Assembly (NCBI GenBank): GCA_031254225.1
Contig: JAIRUU010000113.1
Location: forward strand, 1 to 64,000
From: Candidatus Elusimicrobium euhamitermitis
GTDB lineage: Bacteria > Elusimicrobiota > Elusimicrobia > Elusimicrobiales > Elusimicrobiaceae
DNA: 64,000 nucleotides
Direction: 5' to 3'
The position numbers were made by a program, and so were the translations under genes. Shown in pieces: positions 41,528-49,913 of the stretch (position 1 is the stretch's first letter; each line of letters starts with the position of its first letter). Under the pieces are notes generated by a model. The model ran no database searches and had not been told where the DNA came from. It saw only the letters and a list, made by a program, of their open reading frames with translations.

Positions 41528-42215
41528 AACAATAAAAACAAAAGTTTTTAAAGAAAATGAAAGCCTGTCCGCTTTTATAACGGAACATATTCCGGCGTTA
41601 AAAGACGGGAGCGTTATTGTCGTTTCGTCCAAAATAGCGGCGCTTGCAGAAGGGCGCGTTCTGCCGCCATGTAGTGAAAAAGAATTTGAGAAAATTATAA
41701 AAAAGGAAAGTTCTTTCGCGCTCAAAACGCATTACTGTTATCTGACGATAAAAGACGGCGCGGTTATGACTAACGCCGGCGTTGACCGTTCCAACGCGGA
41801 CGGCAAAATTATTCTGCTTCCGCGGGACTCCTATAAAACCGCGCGCCGCCTGAGAATTGCGCTTAAAAAGTTTTATAAAATCAAAAATTTGGGAATAATT
41901 ATAACCGACAGTTTTATACTGCCGCTGCGCGCGGGCGTGACGGGCGCGGCCGTAGGGTACAGCGGTTTTAAAGGCGTAAAAAATTATATAGGAAAGCCGG
42001 ATATTTTCGGCAGAAAATTGAAGACCACTTTAGTTGACGCGGCGGACCCCTTGTCCGCCGCCGCAAGTTTTTTGATGGGAGAAGCGGCCGAAAAAACGCC
42101 GCTCTGCATCATAGAAGACGCGCCGGTAATTTTTACAAACCGCGATAAAAAAGGCGAACTTAAATACCCGCTTAAAAAAGATTTATACTATCCGCTTCTC
42201 AAAACCGTTATTTAA
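41517..42215 (+). CDS. CofE-like (coenzyme F420-0:L-glutamate ligase family) protein
   Basis: 232 aa. 'GSVIVVSSKIAALAEGRVLP', 'VMTNAGVDRSNADGKIILLP', 'ITDSFILPLRAGVTGAAVGY' and 'GFKGVKNYIGKPDIFGR' are the family's conserved blocks. F420 itself is not expected in this kind of bacterium, and no other cof genes are present; similar orphan homologues exist in non-F420 bacteria with unknown role. The ATG at 41517 overlaps the end of hemW and is preferred to one at 41493. Confidence 0.8.
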   Translation: MKLKTIKTKVFKENESLSAFITEHIPALKDGSVIVVSSKIAALAEGRVLPPCSEKEFEKIIKKESSFALKTHYCYLTIKDGAVMTNAGVDRSNADGKIILLPRDSYKTARRLRIALKKFYKIKNLGIIITDSFILPLRAGVTGAAVGYSGFKGVKNYIGKPDIFGRKLKTTLVDAADPLSAAASFLMGEAAEKTPLCIIEDAPVIFTNRDKKGELKYPLKKDLYYPLLKTVI

Positions 42216-42684
42216 CAAAACTCGGGCCCGACGTTATTGCGGCATTTCCCGCCGCGGCGGTTTTATACATGAGCGTATTACAAATATCCGGATCAGACTG
42301 CGTAACGCACAACGTCGGCATAATAGCGCCGTCGGATATATGTTTTTCAAGCGTGTATTTGCCGTCGCGCCGTATTGCCAGCACTGCGGCGTTATTTTGG
42401 CTGATATTATTTATGCGGTATTGAAAATTCTTCGTCTGCATTGTTACATTGTCCGCCTGAAGCGTGCCGTCCGCTATTCCTACGTCCAGCGTATTCCACT
42501 GCGGGTTGGCGTGGAATTTTCCGGCGCGCTGCACGCTTTCGGTAACTGTTTTTAAAATGCTTTCGGCTTCCGTGGCGCGGCCTCTGTCAACCACCTGCAT
42601 ATACTGCGGTATGGCTATGGCCGCCAAAATGCCTATAATTAAAATGACTATTAACAACTCCATTAAAGTAAAACCTTTTTTCAT
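42208..42684 (-). CDS. Type IV prepilin-like protein
   Basis: 158 aa. 'MKKG|FTLMELLIVILIIG' is a standard prepilin leader with cleavage after Gly4, then the helix and 'AIPQYMQVVDRGRATEAESI'. The C-terminal part has two cysteines ('LCVTQSDPDICNTLMYK') that may close a D-loop. AAGGAG precedes the ATG at 42684; a longer frame from 42732 is rejected because the leader would be cleaved the same way and no ribosome site exists. Converges with the CofE-like gene (8-bp overlap). Confidence 0.88.
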   Translation of the reverse strand: MKKGFTLMELLIVILIIGILAAIAIPQYMQVVDRGRATEAESILKTVTESVQRAGKFHANPQWNTLDVGIADGTLQADNVTMQTKNFQYRINNISQNNAAVLAIRRDGKYTLEKHISDGAIMPTLCVTQSDPDICNTLMYKTAAAGNAAITSGPSFVK

Positions 42685-42734
42685 AATATAACTCCTTTCA
42701 CTTATTTTATCCGTTAAACAAATATCTGTCAATT

Positions 42735-42743
42735 TGATAAAAT
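42735..42743 (+). promoter_or_regulatory. Extended -10, leaderless start of lysS
   Basis: TGATAAAAT ends 7 nt before the ATG at 42750. No ribosome-binding sequence fits between. Confidence 0.55.
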
Positions 42744-42749
42744 GAACAT

Positions 42750-44243
42750 ATGGAAAATACTGAACAAAAACCGCAGAGCTCTTTGCAGGAAATTATTAAA
42801 CAGCGTTATGACGAAGCCGCGCAGCTTAAAGACGCGGGCGTCAACCCGTATCCGGCGCGCAGCGGCTCAAAAAATACGGCCAAAGAAGCGCTTTCCGCGC
42901 CTGAAAATGAGAACGTTACCGTCTCAGGCCGCGTAATGCAGCTGCGCCTGATGGGCAAGGCGGCTTTTGCGCATATCAGGGATTTTACTGGCAAAGTGCA
43001 GATTTATGTTGCAAAAGATAAGCTTGGCGACGCTCAGTATGACTTTTTCAAAAAGCATATATCCGCGGGCGATTTTGTGACAGCGTCAGGCCACATGTTC
43101 GTTACCAAAACCGGCGAAAAAACTATTAAGGCGGACAGCGTTAATCTCATTTCCAAAGCCATACGCCCGATGCCGGAAAAGTGGCACGGCATTACGGACA
43201 CGGAAGTCAGATTCAGAAACCGCCACGTTGATTTGATAGCGAACGAAGACGTTAAAGAAATTTTTGTCAAACGCTCAAAAATAATAAGTTCCATACGCAA
43301 GACGCTGGACAATATGGGTTATCTTGAAGTTGAAACGCCCACTCTGACGCCAGGCGCGGGCGGCGCGATAGCCAAACCTTTTGAAAGTTTTCATAACGCT
43401 TTAAAAATGCCGCTTTATATGCGTATTGCGCTGGAGCTGTATCACAAACGCCTTATTGTCGGCGGCATGGACAGGATTTACGAGATAGGCAAAATGTTCC
43501 GCAACGAAGGCATTGACACTACGCACAACCCCGAATTTACCATGATGGAACTTTATCAGGCCTACGGCGACGTTTATGTCATGGCGGACGTTTTTGACGC
43601 CGTTTTGGCAAACGCGGCAAAAGCAATAGGCGTTGAAAAAGTGACGTATAAAGGTAAAGAAGTTAAAGTTACTCCGCCGTATGAGCGCGTTTCGCTGCCC
43701 GAAGCGTGGCTGAAATATACCGGCGAAGATATTCATAATATTTTAAACGGGCGGGATTTTAACCGGCCGGCGTTAATAGAGCTTGCTAAAAAGCTTGGTA
43801 TAAAAATTGACGAGGAAGAATCCTCCGGCAAAATTTTTGACGGGATTTTTGACGAACGTATTATTCCAAACTATACCGACCCTATTTTGATGATGGATTA
43901 TCCGACGGCCGTAAGCCCTTTCTCAAAAACCAAAGAGGGCGACCCTGGGATAGTGGAACGTTTTGAGGCTTTTGTCTGCGGCAGCGAACTGGGCAACGCG
44001 TACAGCGAAATCAATGATCCGGCCGACCAGGCGCAGAGGCTGCGCGACCAGGCGCGTCAGAAAGCCAAAGACAATAAAGAAAATTCCGAGATTGTGGATA
44101 TTGAATATATTGAAGCTCTGGAAGCGGGCATGCCGCCGACGGGCGGAATGGGAATCGGCATAGACCGGTTGATAATGCTGCTCACGGGGCAGGATTCAAT
44201 AAGAGAGATAGTTTTCTTTCCGCTGCTTAAAAAGACAGACTAA
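42750..44243 (+). CDS. lysS: Lysyl-tRNA synthetase (class II)
   Basis: 497 aa. OB-fold anticodon domain (~55-150, 'VTVSGRVMQLRLMGKAAFAH'), class II motif 1 'KRSKIISSIRKTLDNMGYLE', motif 2 'MFRNEGIDTTHNPEFTMME', motif 3 'GGMGIGIDRLIMLLTG'. Charges tRNA-Lys. Leaderless-type start (see promoter at 42735). The last codons 'GACTAA' are also the first bases of a structured repeat copy, so the stop codon lies at the repeat boundary. Confidence 0.97.
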   Translation: MENTEQKPQSSLQEIIKQRYDEAAQLKDAGVNPYPARSGSKNTAKEALSAPENENVTVSGRVMQLRLMGKAAFAHIRDFTGKVQIYVAKDKLGDAQYDFFKKHISAGDFVTASGHMFVTKTGEKTIKADSVNLISKAIRPMPEKWHGITDTEVRFRNRHVDLIANEDVKEIFVKRSKIISSIRKTLDNMGYLEVETPTLTPGAGGAIAKPFESFHNALKMPLYMRIALELYHKRLIVGGMDRIYEIGKMFRNEGIDTTHNPEFTMMELYQAYGDVYVMADVFDAVLANAAKAIGVEKVTYKGKEVKVTPPYERVSLPEAWLKYTGEDIHNILNGRDFNRPALIELAKKLGIKIDEEESSGKIFDGIFDERIIPNYTDPILMMDYPTAVSPFSKTKEGDPGIVERFEAFVCGSELGNAYSEINDPADQAQRLRDQARQKAKDNKENSEIVDIEYIEALEAGMPPTGGMGIGIDRLIMLLTGQDSIREIVFFPLLKKTD

Positions 44244-44405
44244 TTTTATTTGGGCGGGCCTGCGCCCGCCGCAAGTTTTGTACTGCGCACGGCTGCCAGC
44301 CTACGCTTTGCCTTAAGTAGTTGCCCAGGCCGAAGAAAATTAAAAATCATCTCAAATCCCTGTGAAATTTTTGTTACGGACGACTAACGGCGGTTACGGC
44401 AACTC
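44238..44405 (+). repeat. Structured interspersed repeat, copy E (internally deleted)
   Basis: Starts with GACTAATTTTATTTGGGCGG, the same junction found inside copies C and D, so the first hairpin is missing and the match begins in the lysS stop region. After GCACGGCTGC it jumps to a degenerate loop (TACGCTTTGCCTTAAGTAG) and then the right arm GGCCGAAGAAAATTAAAAAT, GAAATTTTT and 'ACGACTAACGGCGG'. The left arm and linker are absent, so the long stem cannot form. Confidence 0.8.
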
Positions 44406-44426
44406 CGCTGCGGGACATGGCCGGAA

Positions 44427-44813
44427 TTATTTATTTTTGAGCTTTTTTTCCTGCTCTTTTACGCTGCGCCATAAGGCCAGGCTTTCTTCCGGCGTGTTCG
44501 CTTTTTTGTCGCCGAACACGTGCGGGTGGCGGCGGATAAGTTTTTCGTTAATTCCTTTAATTACGTCCGAAATCGTAAATTTGCCCAGCTCCTCCGCGAT
44601 GTTCGCCTGCATGACAATGTTTAAAAGCAAATCGCCAAGTTCTTCCTGCAAATTTTCGGCGTCGTTATTTTCTATGGCTTTTACGACTTCTTCGCTTTCT
44701 TCGCGCAGGCATTTGATAAGTGACTCGTGCGTTTGTTTCTTGTCCCACGGACAGCCGTCCGGCCCGCGCAGAGTTTTGGTTGTGTTTACAAGTTCGTTAA
44801 ACAATTTTTCCAT
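44427..44813 (-). CDS. mazG: MazG-type nucleoside triphosphate pyrophosphohydrolase, short form
   Basis: 128 aa, one MazG domain. 'RGPDGCPWDKKQTHESL' and the metal-binding ExxE...ExxD pattern in 'REESEEVVKAIENND' and 'LQEELGDLLLNIV' are clear. Hydrolyses NTPs to NMP and PPi. Classical MazG has two such domains (~260 aa); this is a single-domain form. GGAGAG precedes the ATG. Divergent from the FG-GAP-like gene. Confidence 0.9.
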   Translation of the reverse strand: MEKLFNELVNTTKTLRGPDGCPWDKKQTHESLIKCLREESEEVVKAIENNDAENLQEELGDLLLNIVMQANIAEELGKFTISDVIKGINEKLIRRHPHVFGDKKANTPEESLALWRSVKEQEKKLKNK

Positions 44814-44850
44814 TTAAATTTTCTCTCCAAAAATGGTATATGTTTATTAT

Positions 44851-46188
44851 ATGAAAAAACTTCTTGTTCTAATAACAATCATTTTAATTTCTCTCAATTC
44901 TTTTGCGGCGGAATTTGCGTATGTGGCCAAGCAGGACGGCAAAACCGTTTACGTTGATACCACCCGTCTGGCGACAAAAGTCAGCCGCGGCGCGGTTTTG
45001 AAATTTATTGAAAGTTCTGAAGAACTTAAAAACTATCAGGGTATGTCTTTGGGTAAAATTTATAAGTACGGCCCGTCGGCAGCCGTTACCAAGGCGGAAG
45101 ATAAATACGCAGTTATAATTTTGGATAATGATTATAAAACAAAACCCGGCCAGGCTTTGGAGCTTGAAGCTGCGGCCGCGCCCATGAACGCGGCGCCGGC
45201 GGATACTCCGGCGGACAAGACTGCCCGGAGTTATGACGGCGGTATCGCAAAAATTTTCAGCTCGCCCGCTTTTGACGGGAAAATAATTTCCTCATGCCTC
45301 TCTTCCCGCGGCGGGCAGAATATTTTTATTCTTGCGACGGAGCAAAGCATAAAAGCGGCGGACCTACAAGGCGGAATTTTGACGGAGCAGGCTATTTCTC
45401 CTTTTAAACAAGTTTTAACCATATCCTGCGCGCCCGCCAAAAATAACGGGCGGGACCAGATTTTTGTTGTAACTTACGAAGCGCGGAGCGAAAAATTAAA
45501 TACCCTTGTCTTTGAATTAGAGGACGGCGGTTTTACGCAGACGGATACTCTTAAATGGGCGGTAAAAGCGGTTAATACGCCGCCCGGCATAAAACTTTTC
45601 GGCCAGGAAATTTTTAAACATAATGAGACGCGTTTCAGCCCAGTGGGCCTGATAAACTACGACGCGAAAAAAGGTTTTTATTACATAAAAACCGGCGTGA
45701 ACGCCGGCTCAAACGCGACCGCGTTTTCTTTCAATCTGGCGGACCTTGACAATGACGGAAAGCTTGACGCGGTTTTTGCAATTGCTTTCGGCAGAATAAA
45801 AGCCGCGCTTGGCAAAGGCAGCGTTGTGGACGTGGAAGACGGCAATTTTGCGTCATCCCCCGTGCGGTTTACTCTGGCTAATGAAATTATAAGAGTGCTG
45901 CCCGCGATACCGTCTTTTACGCAGGATGAAAAAACGATTTTCGCCGCGGCCGAAAACGTGCCTAAAGCCGCAATAGTAGCCGGCAGTCTCGGTATGTACA
46001 AAAGCGGTATTTTGCGTTTTTACCGCTGGGACGCGGCCGGCCTTAAACAAACCGGCAAAATTGAAACCGGCGGCGTAATTTATGATTTAACCGCTGTAAA
46101 TTATAACGGCGCGCCGGCCATTATGGCGACGGAAGTTTTTGACAGCGGCGTAACAATGCTGAACATGTACAACCTCGGGAGTTACTGA
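44851..46188 (+). CDS. Exported protein with one FG-GAP/VCBS-like repeat
   Basis: 445 aa with signal peptide 'MKKLLVLITIILISLNSFAA'. A segment 'SFNLADLDNDGKLDAVFAIA' near residue 290 is a calcium-binding FG-GAP/VCBS-type blade motif (DxDxDGxxD), and the rest has beta-rich spacing consistent with a propeller. Family not recognised in full. The N-terminal ~90 residues may be a separate SH3-like domain. TGGTATATG ends 9 nt before the ATG and no ribosome site is visible. The stop shares a base with the thyX start (TGATG). Confidence 0.7.
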   Translation: MKKLLVLITIILISLNSFAAEFAYVAKQDGKTVYVDTTRLATKVSRGAVLKFIESSEELKNYQGMSLGKIYKYGPSAAVTKAEDKYAVIILDNDYKTKPGQALELEAAAAPMNAAPADTPADKTARSYDGGIAKIFSSPAFDGKIISSCLSSRGGQNIFILATEQSIKAADLQGGILTEQAISPFKQVLTISCAPAKNNGRDQIFVVTYEARSEKLNTLVFELEDGGFTQTDTLKWAVKAVNTPPGIKLFGQEIFKHNETRFSPVGLINYDAKKGFYYIKTGVNAGSNATAFSFNLADLDNDGKLDAVFAIAFGRIKAALGKGSVVDVEDGNFASSPVRFTLANEIIRVLPAIPSFTQDEKTIFAAAENVPKAAIVAGSLGMYKSGILRFYRWDAAGLKQTGKIETGGVIYDLTAVNYNGAPAIMATEVFDSGVTMLNMYNLGSY

Positions 46189-46871
46189 TGACACAGAAGA
46201 TTGATATTTTGGACAAAGGTTTTGTTAAACTCATTGATTTTATGGGAAGCGATTTACGCGCGGTAAGTTCCGCCCGCGTGTCTTTCGGCGGCGAATCAAA
46301 AGGCGAAGATAAAGACAAGCAGCTTATTAAATATCTTCTTGAACACTCTCACCACACGCCGTTTGAGCATTGTTGTTTCCAGTTCCACATCTGCTGTCCT
46401 ATTTATATAGCAAGGCAGTGGATGCGCCACCGCTGGGCGTCATACAATGAAATAAGCGCAAGGTATACCGAGGTAAAGGACGAATTTTATATGCCGGCGG
46501 AGTTCCGCGGCCAGGACACGCATAATAAACAGGGCTCGGTCGCCTCGTCGGATTTGGATAATAAAAAACTGCGCGAGATTTATGAAAAAAGCGTAGAAGC
46601 GTCTTACGCCGCGTATAAAAAATTATTGGAATACGGCGTCGCGCGCGAGATGGCGCGGGGCATTTTGCCGGTGTGCCAGTACACTCAGTTTTACTGGAGC
46701 GTGAACGCAAGAAGCCTTTTAAATTTTCTCTCTCTGCGGCAGGACGCGCACGCGCAAAAAGAAATCCGCGATTACGCGGACGCTATTGCCCAAATTTTTG
46801 CGGAAAAAATGCCGTGGACGTGGGAAGCGTTTAACAAGTTAAACAAAAAACTGCCCTTAGGTTCTGAATAG
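46188..46871 (+). CDS. thyX: FAD-dependent thymidylate synthase ThyX
   Basis: 227 aa. The ThyX signature RHRx7S is in 'QWMRHRWASYNEISARY' near residue 80; 'LLEHSHHTPFEHCCFQF' and 'ARSLLNFLSLRQDAHAQKEI' are further conserved blocks. Makes dTMP from dUMP with methylene-THF and FADH2, an alternative to ThyA. It overlaps the FG-GAP-like gene by one base and is followed 10 bp later by glgC with a strong AGGAGG. Confidence 0.96.
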   Translation: MTQKIDILDKGFVKLIDFMGSDLRAVSSARVSFGGESKGEDKDKQLIKYLLEHSHHTPFEHCCFQFHICCPIYIARQWMRHRWASYNEISARYTEVKDEFYMPAEFRGQDTHNKQGSVASSDLDNKKLREIYEKSVEASYAAYKKLLEYGVAREMARGILPVCQYTQFYWSVNARSLLNFLSLRQDAHAQKEIRDYADAIAQIFAEKMPWTWEAFNKLNKKLPLGSE

Positions 46872-46881
46872 GAGGCGCTCT

Positions 46882-48093
46882 ATGAGAGTGCTTGGAATGA
46901 TCATGGCGGGCGGCAAAGGGGAAAGACTTTACCCGCTTACAAAAGAAAGAAGCAAACCTTCTGTCCCGTTCGGCGGGAAGTACAGGATTGTGGATTTTGT
47001 GCTTTCAAATTTTGTAAATTCCAACATTTTTGCGTCTTATATGTTAGTGCAGTATTTATCCCAGTCCTTAATTGAATATCTGCGCACCACGTGGCGCACA
47101 AGCGGCATAAGCAGGGACCATTTTTTGACCTGCGTTCCGCCGCAGATGCGGCTTGGGGAAACGTGGTACCGCGGCACCGCGGACTCCGTGCGGCAGAACA
47201 TTAATCTGATAAAAGATTTTGCGCCGGATCTGGTGGCAGTCTTCGGCGCGGATCATATTTACCGCATGGATATCGGCCAGATGATTGACTTCCATCTTAA
47301 AAATAACGCCGACGTTACGGTGGCCGCCAACGTCGTATCGCTTGAAGAGGCTGTTTCTTTCGGCGTGCTGGGCGTTGACAATAAAAACAGAATTACGGAG
47401 TTTGACGAAAAACCGGAAAAACCCAAATGCATACCGGGCCGCCCGAAACAGGCTTACGCTTCAATGGGTAATTATATTTTTAACGCGGATATTCTGATTA
47501 AGGTTCTGCAGAAGCGTTTCTGCGACGTGCCGGCTTTGGATTTCGGCAAACATATTCTGCCTAAAATTTTGACCGAGTACAGGACTTTTGCCTACGATTT
47601 TCCGTCTCAAAAGCTGCCCGGCGCAAAAGTTTATGAAGAGCAGGGGTACTGGCGGGACGTCGGCAACATAGAAGCTTTTTGGCAGACCAATATGGATTTG
47701 CTGGGGCCCAAGCCCAAGATGGATTTGAATAATCCGCTGTGGCCCATAAACACCTCGCTCCACCACCTGCCGCCTACAAAATATTTGGGCGGCGCGGTTG
47801 AAAATTCCATGCTCAGCAACGGCTGCGTGGTGCACCCTAACTCCGTAATAAAAAACTGCGTTTTGGGCAGCAATATTATTGTGCATGAAGGATGCGTGCT
47901 GGAAGACAGCGTAATCATGGACTCATGCGAATTTAAAAAGGGCAGCAAGATTAAGAGAACGATTGTTGACAGGTTTAACGTCGTGCCGGAGAAGCAGACT
48001 GTAGGGCATAATGCGGAAAAAGACGCGCAGAGCTATTATATAGACCCGTCGGGAATTGTCGTTATTCCCAGAGGCAGAAGCAAATTTTCATAA
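46882..48093 (+). CDS. glgC: Glucose-1-phosphate adenylyltransferase
   Basis: 403 aa. 'IMAGGKGERLYPLTKERSKP' nucleotide-binding start, 'SVPFGGKYRIVDFVLSNFVN', 'GTADSVRQNINLI', 'FGADHIYRMD', 'EQGYWRDVGNIEAFW', then a C-terminal left-handed beta-helix ('NGCVVHPNSVIKNCVLGSNI'). Supplies ADP-glucose for glycogen. Glycogen synthase is not in this window, but two GH57 enzymes are. Structured repeat copy D starts 14 bp after the stop. Confidence 0.95.
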   Translation: MRVLGMIMAGGKGERLYPLTKERSKPSVPFGGKYRIVDFVLSNFVNSNIFASYMLVQYLSQSLIEYLRTTWRTSGISRDHFLTCVPPQMRLGETWYRGTADSVRQNINLIKDFAPDLVAVFGADHIYRMDIGQMIDFHLKNNADVTVAANVVSLEEAVSFGVLGVDNKNRITEFDEKPEKPKCIPGRPKQAYASMGNYIFNADILIKVLQKRFCDVPALDFGKHILPKILTEYRTFAYDFPSQKLPGAKVYEEQGYWRDVGNIEAFWQTNMDLLGPKPKMDLNNPLWPINTSLHHLPPTKYLGGAVENSMLSNGCVVHPNSVIKNCVLGSNIIVHEGCVLEDSVIMDSCEFKKGSKIKRTIVDRFNVVPEKQTVGHNAEKDAQSYYIDPSGIVVIPRGRSKFS

Positions 48094-48107
48094 GTAGTGG
48101 GAATGGT

Positions 48108-48435
48108 GTGATTTTCGTGGAAAATCACATTTATTTCATGACTAATTTTATTTGGGCGGGCCTGCGCCCGCCGCAAGTTTTTCCTGCGCACGGCTGCCCG
48201 CCTGCGCTTCGCTACGGCGTGGCCAAGGCTTCAATTATAAACAGTGTTTTGTTTCGCTCACTTCGTTCGCTTGGCTGTATGTTGAAAAATTTCTTTGGCT
48301 TTTGGACGATTTTCAATTTTTCCGGCCCTCGCCGTACGCTTCGCCTTAAGTACTTGCTCAGGCCGGAGAAAATTGAAAATCATCTCAAAATCCTGTGAAA
48401 TTTTTTGAACAGACGACTGAACGGCGGTAACAACA
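48108..48435 (+). repeat. Large structured interspersed repeat, copy D
   Basis: Hairpin GTGATTTTC-GTG-GAAAATCAC (48108-48128), GGGCGGGCCTGCGCCCGCC hairpin, linker with CGCTCACTTCGTTCGC, left arm GATTTTCAATTTTTCCGGCC (48308-48327), invariant GTACGCTTCGCCTTAAGTAC loop, right arm GGCCGGAGAAAATTGAAAAT (48361-48380), GAAATTTTTT and 'ACGACTGAACGGCGG'. Arms are of the same type as copy B. Fills most of the 426-bp gap between glgC and the second phoH. Confidence 0.85.
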
Positions 48436-48452
48436 CAGCAACATTTTATGCC

Positions 48453-48491
48453 TTTCCCCCCGCCCCTTGCGGGAGAGAGGGTGAGGGGTAG
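48453..48491 (+). repeat. G/C-rich repeat module (CGCCCCTTGCGGGAG family), second copy
   Basis: CTTTCCCCCCGCCCCTTGCG followed by GGAGAGAGGGTGAGGGG. Same module and same position relative to the structured repeat as at 18803-18845. Confidence 0.7.
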
Positions 48492-48519
48492 CGCAAAGAG
48501 AAGGGAAAAGATTTTAACA

Positions 48520-49446
48520 ATGATAAAAAAAATAAAACTTAAAGATAAAGACGAGATTTTCCTTGTGCTGGGGGAGCAGGACAGCAGGTTAAGAGCGCTT
48601 GAAAAAGAATTTAAAGTAGAAATTTTTGCCCGCTATAATTCCGACGGCGACGGGGCGGAAATTTCGCTTTCCGGCCCGAATTCCCGCGTTGACAAAGCTT
48701 TTCACAAAATCAAAAAAATTATTGAAAATACCGAAACCGTCGTCACTCTGCAAAGAACCTCCCACGCCAAACCTTTTGACAACGGCGTTATTTTTTATCC
48801 GCCGCACAACGCGCCGGTAAAACCGCGCACTAAAAACCAACAGAAATATATTGAAACTATTTTTGAAAACGACATGGTAATTTCCGTCGGGCCCGCGGGC
48901 ACGGGCAAAACGTTTTTGGCCTGCGCGTGCGCGCTGCGCGCGCTGGAGCTTGGCATGGTGGGCCGCATAATAGTTTCCCGCCCGATAGTTGAAGCCGGGG
49001 AAAAACTCGGCTTTCTGCCCGGCGATATTGATGAGAAAGTTGACCCGTATCTGCGCCCCGTTTATGACGCGTTCGGCGCTATGCTGGGCGCGGAAAAGTT
49101 CCGCGCTTTGAAATACTCTTCAACGCTTGAAATAGTGCCGCTTGCCTACATGCGCGGCAGAACGCTGGAAAACGCTTTTATAATTTTGGACGAAGCGCAA
49201 AACACGCTGCCCGAGCAGATGAAAATGTTTTTAACCCGCATGGGCGCAAATTCCCGCATGATTATAAACGGGGATTTGACGCAGATAGATCTGCCTTTTA
49301 AAAAAGAAAGCGGCCTTTCCGTCGCGGTAAAAATTTTGCGCGGCATTGAGGGCATTTCAATTATGGAATTTACGGCGGAAGACGTCGTGCGCCACCCGCT
49401 TGTAAAAGAAATTCTGTCCGCTTACGACAGACTAGAGAAAAAATGA
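48520..49446 (+). CDS. PhoH-like ATPase
   Basis: 308 aa from the ATG at 48520 (AAGGGAAAAG upstream); an earlier frame start at 48448 reads through the repeat module. Residues ~20-90 resemble the small N-terminal RNA-binding (KH-like) part, then the PhoH ATPase with Walker A 'SVGPAGTGKTFLACACAL' and Walker B 'FIILDEAQNTLPEQMKMFLT'. This is the short PhoH type usually encoded with ybeY, as here (4-bp overlap), and linked to rRNA processing. It is distinct from the PIN-PhoH at 5769. Confidence 0.92.
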   Translation: MIKKIKLKDKDEIFLVLGEQDSRLRALEKEFKVEIFARYNSDGDGAEISLSGPNSRVDKAFHKIKKIIENTETVVTLQRTSHAKPFDNGVIFYPPHNAPVKPRTKNQQKYIETIFENDMVISVGPAGTGKTFLACACALRALELGMVGRIIVSRPIVEAGEKLGFLPGDIDEKVDPYLRPVYDAFGAMLGAEKFRALKYSSTLEIVPLAYMRGRTLENAFIILDEAQNTLPEQMKMFLTRMGANSRMIINGDLTQIDLPFKKESGLSVAVKILRGIEGISIMEFTAEDVVRHPLVKEILSAYDRLEKK

Positions 49447-49913
49447 AAATAAATGTTTTTTATAACGTAAAAATACCGCCGGCGCAGCGCAAAACGTCAT
49501 TATTTAAGGCGGCTGTTTCAGCCGCGCTGGGCCGCGGCGCAAAACGCGGAGGGGAAATAAATCTGGTTTTTGTTTCCGGCGCGGAGATACATAAAATCAA
49601 TAAACAATTTTTAAACCACGATTATGAGACAGACGTAATTTCTTTCGGTTACCCGTCTGAGCCGGAAACTTTATCAGGCGATATTTTTGTATGCGTAAAA
49701 ACAGCGCAAAAAAACGCTTTGCTGTATAAGCAAAGCGTTTTGGAAGAATTGCTGACTTACGCGGTCCACGGCGCGCTGCACCTTGCCGGCATGGATGACG
49801 CCGCTAAAAAAGAACGCGCTCTTATGGACAAGGCGGCCATGAAAATTATTTCTAAAATTCTTAACGCAAAAACCAAAACAGCCCAAATCCCGCCGCCAGC
49901 CAAAAGAAAATAA
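49443..49913 (+). CDS. ybeY: Endoribonuclease YbeY (rRNA maturation)
   Basis: 156 aa. 'LNHDYETDVISFGYP' and the zinc motif 'AVHGALHLAGMDD'. Zinc ligands are His109 and His113; the third position, normally His in HGxLHLxGYDH, is Asp119 here. I recall a similar Asp in Bacteroidetes YbeY, so the enzyme may still bind metal. YbeY acts in 16S rRNA 3'-end maturation and ribosome quality control. Overlaps phoH by 4 bp, and its last 53 bp overlap the 3' end of the dispanin-like gene on the other strand. Confidence 0.9.
   Translation: MKINVFYNVKIPPAQRKTSLFKAAVSAALGRGAKRGGEINLVFVSGAEIHKINKQFLNHDYETDVISFGYPSEPETLSGDIFVCVKTAQKNALLYKQSVLEELLTYAVHGALHLAGMDDAAKKERALMDKAAMKIISKILNAKTKTAQIPPPAKRK

Noticed and set aside
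48108..48398. 96-codon open frame in repeat copy D
   Set aside because: Same reason as for copy B; no ribosome site, and the frame runs through both hairpin arms.
49443..49913. ybeY as degenerate or inactive
   Set aside because: Only the third metal ligand differs and Asp can bind metal; length, context and the other motifs are normal.
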